Source: JAGOUU01 sp964609155 (GTDB taxonomy: Bacteria; Pseudomonadota; Gammaproteobacteria; JAGOUU01). Taken from it: a stretch of 64,000 bases of DNA. The DNA is taken from the NCBI GenBank assembly GCA_964609155.1, contig CAZSRF010000006.1, positions 1 to 64,000 of the forward strand. The letters are read 5' to 3'. The translations under genes were made by a program, and so were the position numbers. Positions 43,467 through 50,789 of this stretch are shown here, one piece after another; position 1 is the stretch's first letter, and each line of letters begins with the position of its first letter. The notes under the pieces are model-generated. The model worked only from the letters and a program-made list of their open reading frames with translations. It searched no databases and was not told the origin of the DNA.

Positions 43467-44201
43467 TTGCTAAATAATATTATGAGTGCAGATTTAGAAA
43501 CCAAAATAATTAATGGTCAAAATATAACTATAATTCGTAAAAAAATTAAAAATATTTACTTGCATATAAAGCCACCGCATGGAACTATTTTTATTTCTGC
43601 TCCTAAGAGAGCATCTCTTAGATCGATAGAAGAATTTATTGTCTCTCGGGAAGACTGGATAAAGAAGAATCAAATTAAAATAAGTAATACAGAATGTCTA
43701 CGGACAGATCACCGTTATGAAACCGGCGAGTATCATGATTTTCTAGGAAAAAAATATTTATTAGAGGTTGTTTATGGGACTGGGAAAAATCATATTGAGA
43801 TAGTTGAAAACTATTGTTTAAAAATGTGTGTAAACAGACGAGGAATGATCTTGTTACGTAAAAAAGTATTATATGACTTTTATAGGAAATCTCTAGAAGA
43901 TAGATTGCCAGAGCTTATTATTAAATGGCAAAAGATTATAAATGTGACAATTTCAAAGGTTACTTTAAAAGCCATGAAAAGCCGTTGGGGGAGTTGTAAT
44001 ATTTCTCATAAAAAAATTTGTTTAAATATAGAATTAGCAAAAAAACATGAGATTTGTCTGGAATATGTTTTGGTCCACGAATTTGTTCATTTATTAGAGC
44101 GTTGTCATAATAAAAAATTTTATAATTTGATGACAAAATATATGCCGAATTGGCGAGAATATGATGGATTATTAAATGCTAAAAATAAATTTTCAATGTA
44201 A
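43467..44201 (+). CDS. YgjP/SprT-like zinc metallopeptidase (DUF45, M48-related)
   Basis: The product of about 240 residues has the DUF45 pattern: RRGMILLRKK, ITLKAMKSRWGSCN-type segment (VTLKAMKSRWGSCNISHKK near 168-186) and the zinc motif VLVHEFVHLLERCHNKKFYNLM near 203-224 with HExxH variant H-E-F-V-H. Members are putative metalloproteases often linked to restriction systems or standing alone. The TTG at 43467 has AGGGT ten bases upstream; the ATG at 43482 is an alternative start. Confidence 0.85.
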   Translation: MLNNIMSADLETKIINGQNITIIRKKIKNIYLHIKPPHGTIFISAPKRASLRSIEEFIVSREDWIKKNQIKISNTECLRTDHRYETGEYHDFLGKKYLLEVVYGTGKNHIEIVENYCLKMCVNRRGMILLRKKVLYDFYRKSLEDRLPELIIKWQKIINVTISKVTLKAMKSRWGSCNISHKKICLNIELAKKHEICLEYVLVHEFVHLLERCHNKKFYNLMTKYMPNWREYDGLLNAKNKFSM

Positions 44202-44229
44202 TAAAGTGGTAATAAAATAAGACGGAAAT

Positions 44230-45024
44230 ATGTATAGCTATCAACATCGATATCATGCTGGAAATTTTGCAGATCTGCATAAACATATTAGTTTGATTGC
44301 AATTTTGCAATATCTACATAAAAAAACAGCACCTTTTTTCGTTCTTGATGCTTTTGCTGGCGAAGGGCAGTATAACTTAAAATCTGTTGAAGCTGCAAAA
44401 AATAAAGAGTATTTAACAGGATTGAAATTGTTAAATCAAAATATTGAACATCCATTATTTAATAGGTTTTCAAGCTTAATTGAAAAAGATATCTATCCTG
44501 GATCGCCAAGAGTGATTGCCTCGCAATTAAGAGCACAAGATAGAGCTGTTTTTATAGAAGGGCACCCAGTTGCTTATAGTCTTCTGGTAGATAATTTTAA
44601 TGTTAATAAAAGCCAAAATAATAATCTTAAAATTTATAAACAAGATGCCTATCAAGCTGTGAGATCATTGGTGCCCTATAAAGAACCACGCGGTGTGATT
44701 TTTTTGGATCCTAGTTATGAGGTAAAAGAAGAGTATAAGAATATTGCGCAACTTGTTCTAGACAGTTATAAAAAAAATGCTACAGGTATATATATTATCT
44801 GGTATCCTTTGTTAGTAGGTAAAAACTATCATAATGAACTAATTAAGATACTGGGTAGTTTGGAAATACAGAGCGAAAAGATTTGGCATCATGTATTCAA
44901 ACCCTTTAAGGCTAAAAATCAACCTGATTATGGTCTGTATGGTAGCGGTTTAGTTGTGATAAATATGCCATGGTCAGTCGATCTGGAGATTGAAGCATGC
45001 TTTAATGATTTAGAGTTATTATAG
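44230..45024 (+). CDS. rlmJ: 23S rRNA (adenine2030-N6)-methyltransferase
   Basis: The 264-residue protein begins MYSYQHRYHAGNFADLHKH, the hallmark of RlmJ, and continues with DAFAGEGQYNL (SAM-binding, near 42-52), YPGSPRVIASQLRAQDR near 93-109 and FLDPSYE, the DPxY-type N6-adenine methyltransferase motif, near 158-164. The usual DPPYE has Ser in place of the second Pro. It methylates A2030 of 23S rRNA. It follows the metallopeptidase gene by 28 bases. Confidence 0.94.
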   Translation: MYSYQHRYHAGNFADLHKHISLIAILQYLHKKTAPFFVLDAFAGEGQYNLKSVEAAKNKEYLTGLKLLNQNIEHPLFNRFSSLIEKDIYPGSPRVIASQLRAQDRAVFIEGHPVAYSLLVDNFNVNKSQNNNLKIYKQDAYQAVRSLVPYKEPRGVIFLDPSYEVKEEYKNIAQLVLDSYKKNATGIYIIWYPLLVGKNYHNELIKILGSLEIQSEKIWHHVFKPFKAKNQPDYGLYGSGLVVINMPWSVDLEIEACFNDLELL

Positions 45025-45042
45025 GGCTTTTATTTGGGAATT

Positions 45043-46314
45043 TTATTGAGGACTTGGTGAGCTTGAAGTATGTGCTACACTATCTGGTTTTATTTCAGCA
45101 GTATGGGGTGCTGTGTCTGTCCACAACTTTGCAGGTGTTTCACTAAGTATACGATACGGTGGTGACACTGATAGTTTAGCTACTGGAGATTGTGGCTTTT
45201 GTTGTTGTATAGCCACAAGTCCTCTTGATGAAATGCTTCTTATTACTTCTCCAAGAATAGCCCCGATTGTTATGCTTATAAATTTAAGAAACTTATAGAT
45301 GGCATGTAGAAAAGACACTAATATGTTGTGTGATTTCTTTACTTTTGCATTGGGTTGGTTTGTATCTGTCTTTTGATTTCCTTGAGCTTTTAAAATGTCT
45401 GATGGTTTGATAGTTGGAGTAATGTCAATACCATGGGTATTAATTTGAGCTAACACTTTAAATTGCATCAATTCTGTTCTTAAGATCTTAGCAGCATGAT
45501 ACTGTTCGCCAGCTTTTACAAAAAATCTGATTATAGATAGGTTTTTTTCTTTGTCTTCAGATGATCTGGTATAAAGGGTTTTAGATTCTGGTAATCCAAC
45601 AGCACCAACTTCAGGATGAAATTGTACCCCTATAATAGGAGCTCCAACACCTTTGGATTCTATGGCTTCAATTGATTCTCCATCGCTAGCGGTCGCGGTT
45701 TCTACAAAACTTCTACCAAGTTTACTAACAATTTGAGTATGAGCTCCAAAAAAATCTGTTTGGTATTTAGTACGCCCAGTTTTCCCCCGAGTAATAATTT
45801 GTGAAAGCATGGAGTTAGTATTTAACGTTATGGTTTCATAATCCATGTATCCTTGAGTAGATAATTTTGCACTCTCTAAATCAATTATTTCTCCCCCTTC
45901 ATAGACTGCAAGAAGTTGGTGGCCACCACAAACTCCTAATATTGGCATACCAGCTTCAATAGCCACATGGGCTAAGGCTAGCTCTGCAATTGTACGAGAA
46001 AAATTATAAGTTTTACTGCTGTCCCTTTGTTCTCCAAAGAGCTCAGGATCGATCATGGCATTATTGCCTGACAAGGCCAGTACATCTACATCTTTTAGTA
46101 TTTCTTTTGCTTTAGCTTTGGCATGTGCGAATAGTGTTCTGCGACCATCTTCAGTCTTATATAGTGTATCAAATACCTCCGTAGGTATGTCATCAATCAT
46201 ATCTGCGTAGTCAGCATCTACAACTTCAGCGCCAGCTTTTTTAAAAGATGCTTTTAAGGAAAGGACGCTGCTTCCGCCTATTTTCTTGCTGTATGAAACT
46301 GCTACCGTCACCAT
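45043..46314 (-). CDS. Class I glutamine amidotransferase / C26 hydrolase with C-terminal membrane tail
   Basis: Residues 1-250 are a gamma-glutamyl hydrolase-like (peptidase C26) domain with the nucleophile elbow GVCGGHQ (C129) and the catalytic QFHPEVG (H233, E235), plus ALSGNNAMIDP for the oxyanion region. It lacks a partner synthetase domain. Residues ~333-360 are a strongly hydrophobic helix flanked by Lys/His, then a 60-residue Ser/Pro-rich tail. Soluble C26 enzymes do not usually have such a tail. This looks like a membrane-anchored hydrolase of the accessory set; target unknown. The gene is convergent with rlmJ. Confidence 0.75.
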   Translation of the reverse strand: MVTVAVSYSKKIGGSSVLSLKASFKKAGAEVVDADYADMIDDIPTEVFDTLYKTEDGRRTLFAHAKAKAKEILKDVDVLALSGNNAMIDPELFGEQRDSSKTYNFSRTIAELALAHVAIEAGMPILGVCGGHQLLAVYEGGEIIDLESAKLSTQGYMDYETITLNTNSMLSQIITRGKTGRTKYQTDFFGAHTQIVSKLGRSFVETATASDGESIEAIESKGVGAPIIGVQFHPEVGAVGLPESKTLYTRSSEDKEKNLSIIRFFVKAGEQYHAAKILRTELMQFKVLAQINTHGIDITPTIKPSDILKAQGNQKTDTNQPNAKVKKSHNILVSFLHAIYKFLKFISITIGAILGEVIRSISSRGLVAIQQQKPQSPVAKLSVSPPYRILSETPAKLWTDTAPHTAEIKPDSVAHTSSSPSPQ

Positions 46315-46402
46315 AATTTGACCATAATTGCTAATTGTTAGGGGTAGGAATTAATGTGTAAATTATGCCAGACAAAGATTAAGGCTAGCTTAATAAAAGG
46401 AG

Positions 46403-46482
46403 TATAATGTTTAGGGCTATTAGGGCTACAAGGTTAACACACAGTGGTATAATTACTAGTGCATTAGTGCTGTGGGTATAAT
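46403..46482 (+). promoter_or_regulatory. Cluster of three TATAAT boxes upstream of the OTU-like gene
   Basis: Perfect TATAAT hexamers occur at 46403-46408, 46448-46453 and 46477-46482. The middle one has an extended -10 (TGGTATAAT). None has a good -35 box at 16-18 bp. A short direct repeat (TAGGGCTAT/TAGGGCTAC) lies at 46412-46429 between the first two. Promoter activity is likely somewhere here; which box is used is unclear. Confidence 0.4.
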
Positions 46483-46565
46483 ATAGATTCTGAATGTGTT
46501 CATTTCTAGTTAATGTGGGTTAGCTACAATGAACAACACTATAGTTTATAACGGAGACTATCACT

Positions 46566-47432
46566 ATGGCGAAAGTTAGTAAAACAAGTTTTTTTAAAGA
46601 CTTTTTTCGGTCCATAAGAAGTTTTTTTAGTAGTTTTTTTAGCAGTTTTTATAGTACGGTAAGAAGTTTTTTTAGAGCTATAGGGGGATTTTTCCAATCT
46701 CTTTTCTCTTTTTTTAAAGACCAAGATAGCGATTCTCTGAGAGCTACTCATGCTTCTGATCCTGCATCAGAATTAGCTTCTAAGCTCAAAAAAATACAGA
46801 CTTCAGGCAGTGGCAATAATTGTCTTTACTTCTCTTATTTGCAAGCACGTCACGGGCATCAAGATGCTGATCAAGCAGCTGGGCTGCGCGAACTGGTTAT
46901 AGCGTTTGAACGTGAACATTACGAAGATGATAATGCTAATCGGGCTCGTATTGTACAGCTAACAAGGGGAGATATGTCGGAAGACTCAGAAATTCGAGTT
47001 CTGGCAGCTCTTACAGGCAGTAATATTTATGTCTATAAAAAGAATGGGGTGAGAGGGTATCAATGGCAGATGTTTAGTTCTAAGCCTGAAGAGAACGTTC
47101 TTATAACGAGAGGAAGACCTCCTAATGTTGGTACTAATCCACCAGTATTTATACATATTGAAGGACTTCATTACAGTGCCTTGCAGTTGCCTAAAGATGT
47201 AACACCTGAAAATTTTGAAGCGCAATTACGAGCATGTATTGGATTGGAACCTGTACAAGTAGTAGTACAGCCAGCAGCAGGGGTACAACCAGAAGCGGCG
47301 GTACAACCAGAAGCGGTGGTACAGCCAGCAGCAGGGGTACAACCAGAAGCGGCGGTACAACCAGAAGCGGTGGTACAACCAGTAGCAGGGGTAGAACCAG
47401 AAGAACAACGGCGCATTACTTCTCGTCCGTAA
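46566..47432 (+). CDS. OTU-like cysteine protease (predicted deubiquitinase)
   Basis: The 288-residue protein starts at an ATG with GGAGA nine bases upstream. Residues 8-51 are a Phe/Ser-rich amphipathic repeat (FFRSI, FFSSF, FFRAI, FFQSL) that may bind membranes. Residues 73-210 resemble an OTU domain: TSGSGNNCLYFSYLQARHG with the predicted nucleophile C86, GLRELVIAF, the SEIRVLAALTGSNIYVY strand region and FIHIEGLHYSALQL with predicted catalytic H202. The usual Asp two before Cys (DGNC) is replaced by Asn, so activity needs testing. The tail has 2.7 copies of an 18-residue repeat. Confidence 0.72.
   Translation: MAKVSKTSFFKDFFRSIRSFFSSFFSSFYSTVRSFFRAIGGFFQSLFSFFKDQDSDSLRATHASDPASELASKLKKIQTSGSGNNCLYFSYLQARHGHQDADQAAGLRELVIAFEREHYEDDNANRARIVQLTRGDMSEDSEIRVLAALTGSNIYVYKKNGVRGYQWQMFSSKPEENVLITRGRPPNVGTNPPVFIHIEGLHYSALQLPKDVTPENFEAQLRACIGLEPVQVVVQPAAGVQPEAAVQPEAVVQPAAGVQPEAAVQPEAVVQPVAGVEPEEQRRITSRP
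47262..47405 (+). repeat. 54-bp in-frame tandem repeat
   Basis: Two full and one partial copies of a 54-bp unit encode VVQPAAGVQPEAAVQPEA (18 residues) in the tail of the OTU-like protein. Within each unit the VQPEA/VQPAA pentad repeats three times at six-residue spacing. Copies are nearly identical in DNA, so the array is young and likely variable in length. Confidence 0.9.
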
Positions 47433-47449
47433 CTAGCAGCAGAAAAGGA

Positions 47450-47716
47450 CTATAGCAGAATATTGTTTAGTCCTTTAGTATCATGCAGCTTTTTCAACTC
47501 AGTGTAGCCACCGATTAATTGTTCACCATTAAATATTTGGGGAAAAGTGCGCATGCCAGATTTGAGTACCAAATCTGAAATCTTTTTGTCATCAGAACGG
47601 TCCATATAAATTTCTTGAAAGGGGATATTATTTTGTTGCAATAATGCCTTTGCAGAAGTGCAATAAGGACAATGCTCAATAGTGTAAACGGTGATTTTCT
47701 GGTTAGTGTTTTTCAT
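47450..47716 (-). CDS. grxC: Glutaredoxin 3
   Basis: The 88-residue protein has the dithiol active site CPYC at residues 14-17, the FQEIYMD strand, TFPQIF with cis-Pro near 59 and GGYTELKKL glutathione-binding element near 69-77. It reduces disulfides with glutathione. The length is normal. It is convergent with the OTU-like gene and downstream of the zincin-like gene on the same strand. Confidence 0.94.
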   Translation of the reverse strand: MKNTNQKITVYTIEHCPYCTSAKALLQQNNIPFQEIYMDRSDDKKISDLVLKSGMRTFPQIFNGEQLIGGYTELKKLHDTKGLNNILL

Positions 47717-47823
47717 ATATAGTATCTTAATTGACTACTGTTTTTGTTCCACCCAAATTGTAGCACATTCTTACATAGTCTTCATGTTACTTCAGAGACG
47801 TATCACAGAAGATTAAACTCTGG

Positions 47824-49512
47824 CTATTGATCAGGTGGTGGGTTCGCATTAGCATCATCAGGTTGGGCTTGATCTTGTCCTTGCTGCTCTGGAGGTGCCT
47901 CAGCAGGGGGTTCAGGTGCTGGTGGTTGCGGTGCTTGTTCGGGAGGTGTTGCTGCCTGTGAAGAATTATTTGCATCTGGAGCAGGTTGAGCTGTTTGCTG
48001 TTGATCAGGTGTGGATGCAGGTGCAGGTGTTGAGGCAGGGGCAGGTGTGGGTGGTGTAACCGATGATTTATCTTGAACTGGTCCTGCAACAGATTTATTC
48101 GCCTCTTTAGTGACTCTAATAAGAGCTCCATGACCCGATGTTTTGGTAGTATCAAAGCGCCTGTTGGGTTGATTTTTGTCAGTGGAGTTCGATTGAATAA
48201 AGGTCACTGGATCATAAATAGACTTTTCTAATACGGGTTTATTTCTTACCCCAGAAGGATCATAAAAGCTAAATATATTTCTGTATCTATTTTTTCTAAA
48301 GTTTTCACGAAAACTAAGATATTCTTTAGGCGTATATCGGTGATTATTATAATTATAGTAACTAATAACAGCCGGGTAATTTTGTTTGATTATATAATCA
48401 GAGTAACTGATAGAATTTGTTGTGGGACACTGTGATACCCAAGTATTATTACTATTGAATATTTTTTTTAAATAATCATAAATTTTTGGATAATTGTTGG
48501 AAAGATCAGATCTGGTTTTTGGTCCAGGATAGCTAAAGTTTGAATTGAACCAAGCTTGAGTCACAATAGGAAAGAATTCTTCAGGAATATTTTTCATGCT
48601 TTGTACAAAAGCACTATCACCAAAGGTGCCAGCGGAAAGATTACGTTGTATTTCACTTAATAAATCAGATGAGTTTTCAATGGTATGGGCTGCTTGATGA
48701 TATATTTCTTCAAGTCCTATACCAGGTGGTGTTATGTTATCTGCAAATTTTGCAGGCTCAGTGTTACACACAAGTTCTTCAGAAATTAAAGTAGTACCAA
48801 TATCAGAAAAAGAAGCACTTGTTGATGACAAATCAGGAATTCCCGCATCCTGCAATCCAGGCATATTAGTTGCATTGTCGTTTTTATTTAAAATAACAAA
48901 TCGTTGTCCATCAAGTTTTTTGAGAATATCAGGAGCAATAATATTTGTTAACATGTTTTCCAGAGTATTTGTTATGTTATCAAAATTGGCAGCATTAATT
49001 TTAGATGAGCCATAGATATTTAAAACAGCAGGTTCTTGATTAACCCCTAGTGAAAGATTGATATTTTTATAATTCGGATAAGACCGATTTAATGCTTCAG
49101 TTAAGCTATTATCAAGAAGATCACTGTTGTAAGATTTTACCTGCGTGCGATCTGCAGTTAATAATTCAAAGATAGGAAACAATCCACAATTTTTCGGCAG
49201 CCACGTAACTTGTTGTGTATTGGAGTTAGGATCGAAAATTGCTTCTTGGCAATTAGCAGCACCGGATTCATCAATATTTATAGCTATGCATTTGATATCA
49301 ATTCCTAGTTGGTAGCAGCCAATTCCAGAATTAGCCTTGCCTAATTCTATGGGATCTTCTGTCGTTCTCTTTTGTAATAGATGATATTGCCCGTCTATAA
49401 ATCGTACTTGGTAGCTACTAGGAAAACTTGATACAGAGGAATGTATGGTTGAGAATGGTAAAAAACATGTGATAAATGCAAAGTATGTAAGCAGTGATTT
49501 TGTGATTTTCAT
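47824..49512 (-). CDS. Secreted proline-rich protein with zincin-like HQAAH motif
   Basis: Starting at the ATG at 49512 gives 562 residues with a signal peptide (1-24, ending near IHS); the frame extends 14 codons upstream without support. Residues ~200-345 resemble the fold around the active site of anthrax-lethal-factor-like zinc peptidases: LEEIYHQAAHTIEN (H272-Q-A-A-H276) and later IPEEFFPIVTQAWF (E312/E313). The catalytic Glu of HExxH is Gln here, so it may be inactive or a different fold. The last 85 residues are Pro/Ala/Gln-rich and probably disordered. Cysteines suggest an exported protein. Function unknown. Confidence 0.6.
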   Translation of the reverse strand: MKITKSLLTYFAFITCFLPFSTIHSSVSSFPSSYQVRFIDGQYHLLQKRTTEDPIELGKANSGIGCYQLGIDIKCIAINIDESGAANCQEAIFDPNSNTQQVTWLPKNCGLFPIFELLTADRTQVKSYNSDLLDNSLTEALNRSYPNYKNINLSLGVNQEPAVLNIYGSSKINAANFDNITNTLENMLTNIIAPDILKKLDGQRFVILNKNDNATNMPGLQDAGIPDLSSTSASFSDIGTTLISEELVCNTEPAKFADNITPPGIGLEEIYHQAAHTIENSSDLLSEIQRNLSAGTFGDSAFVQSMKNIPEEFFPIVTQAWFNSNFSYPGPKTRSDLSNNYPKIYDYLKKIFNSNNTWVSQCPTTNSISYSDYIIKQNYPAVISYYNYNNHRYTPKEYLSFRENFRKNRYRNIFSFYDPSGVRNKPVLEKSIYDPVTFIQSNSTDKNQPNRRFDTTKTSGHGALIRVTKEANKSVAGPVQDKSSVTPPTPAPASTPAPASTPDQQQTAQPAPDANNSSQAATPPEQAPQPPAPEPPAEAPPEQQGQDQAQPDDANANPPPDQ

Positions 49513-49613
49513 AATTTTCAGATAAGTGTATTTAATATATGTTATAATGTCCACTATATTAAAATTTAATGTACTGACTAAGATTATAGCAGTTTTTAGG
49601 ATATTTGTATTAT

Positions 49614-50777
49614 ATGAGTTTTGCAGTTCTTGGCCTTTCGGATAACCTATTGAAAAACCTAGAATCTATTGGTTATAAGATTCCTTCTCCTATTCAATCT
49701 AAAGCTATTCCAGTTGTTTTAGGGGGTAAAGATGTTTTAGCTGCCGCTCAAACAGGCACTGGTAAAACAGCAAGCTTTGTTTTACCTATGGTTGATAGGT
49801 TGCTTAAAGGGCCTTATCCTAAGGCAAACCATGCACGCAGTCTTATTTTGGTACCTACACGAGAGCTGGCAGCACAAGTTGGAGAAAGTGTAGCTAAATA
49901 TGCAAAAAATCTGGATTTGAAATACGTGGTTGTTTTTGGTGGAGTGAAGATAAATCCACAGATGATGAAGTTGCGATCGGGCACAGATATTTTAATTGCA
50001 ACACCAGGAAGATTATTAGACTTATATCAGCAAAATGCCGTAAAATTCAATGATCTTGAAATATTGGTTCTTGATGAAGCAGATCGTATGTTAGATATGG
50101 GATTTATACATGATATAAGAAAAATTATTCATCTTATACCTAAAAAACGTCAAAACCTCATGTTTTCTGCTACTTTTTCACCAGAAATTCGTGAATTAGC
50201 TAAAAAAATAGTGCATTGTCCTGAAGAAATTTCTGTAAATAAAGAGAATACTACAGCAGTAACAGTGCAACAATTTGTTTATCCTGTAGATAAGCACAGA
50301 AAGTCGGAGCTTTTAATTAAGTTAATCAATGAACAAAATTTGTCGCAAGTATTAGTATTCAGCAAGACTAAACATGGTGCAAATAAATTAACTAAAAAAC
50401 TAATCACAGCTGGAATAAATAGCGCAGCTATTCATGGCAATAAAAGCCAAGGCGCTCGGACTACAGCGTTAGCAAATTTTAAAAATGGCACAGTGCGAGT
50501 CTTAGTTGCAACAGACATTGCATCAAGAGGTCTTGATATTCATATGTTGCCGCAAGTTATAAATTTTGATTTGCCTAATGTTCCAGAAGATTACGTACAT
50601 AGAATTGGTAGAACTGGGCGTGCTGGACAAGATGGCATGGCGTTGTCTTTGGTTTGCCATGAAGAGTTTAAAGAACTACAAGCTTTAGAGAGACTAATTA
50701 AACAGGAATTATCAAGAGAATTTGTATCAGGGTATGAACCATCTAAAGTGTTGCCTAGAACTCGTTTTTTAAAATAA
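49614..50777 (+). CDS. rhlE: DEAD-box RNA helicase, RhlE-like
   Basis: The product of about 387 residues has all helicase motifs: Q motif near 20-30 (IPSPIQSKAIP), I AQTGTGKT near 48-55, Ia PTREL, Ib TPGRLL, II DEAD near 153-156, III SAT, IV VFSKTK, V ATDIASRGLD and VI HRIGRTGRAG. It remodels RNA in ribosome assembly or mRNA decay. The C-terminus after the core is short and lacks the basic tail of longer RhlE proteins. The ATG at 49614 (MSFAVLGLS) is preferred over a TTG nine bases upstream. Confidence 0.92.
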   Translation: MSFAVLGLSDNLLKNLESIGYKIPSPIQSKAIPVVLGGKDVLAAAQTGTGKTASFVLPMVDRLLKGPYPKANHARSLILVPTRELAAQVGESVAKYAKNLDLKYVVVFGGVKINPQMMKLRSGTDILIATPGRLLDLYQQNAVKFNDLEILVLDEADRMLDMGFIHDIRKIIHLIPKKRQNLMFSATFSPEIRELAKKIVHCPEEISVNKENTTAVTVQQFVYPVDKHRKSELLIKLINEQNLSQVLVFSKTKHGANKLTKKLITAGINSAAIHGNKSQGARTTALANFKNGTVRVLVATDIASRGLDIHMLPQVINFDLPNVPEDYVHRIGRTGRAGQDGMALSLVCHEEFKELQALERLIKQELSREFVSGYEPSKVLPRTRFLK

Positions 50778-50789
50778 TAATTAAGTATG

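Noticed and set aside
45043..46314. GuaA, CarA or other biosynthetic amidotransferase
   Set aside because: No synthetase or binding domain follows the glutaminase-like domain; instead a membrane helix and low-complexity tail.
47262..47405. Could the 54-bp array be a CRISPR?
   Set aside because: No spacers; units are directly adjacent, in frame and encode protein.
47171..47455. Cys/Gly/Thr/Trp-rich frames over the 54-bp repeat
   Set aside because: Artefacts of the repeat in other frames; the OTU-like frame explains it.
47787..48155. His/Leu/Gln-rich minus-strand frame
   Set aside because: Alternative frame of the Pro/Ala/Gln-rich tail of the zincin-like protein.
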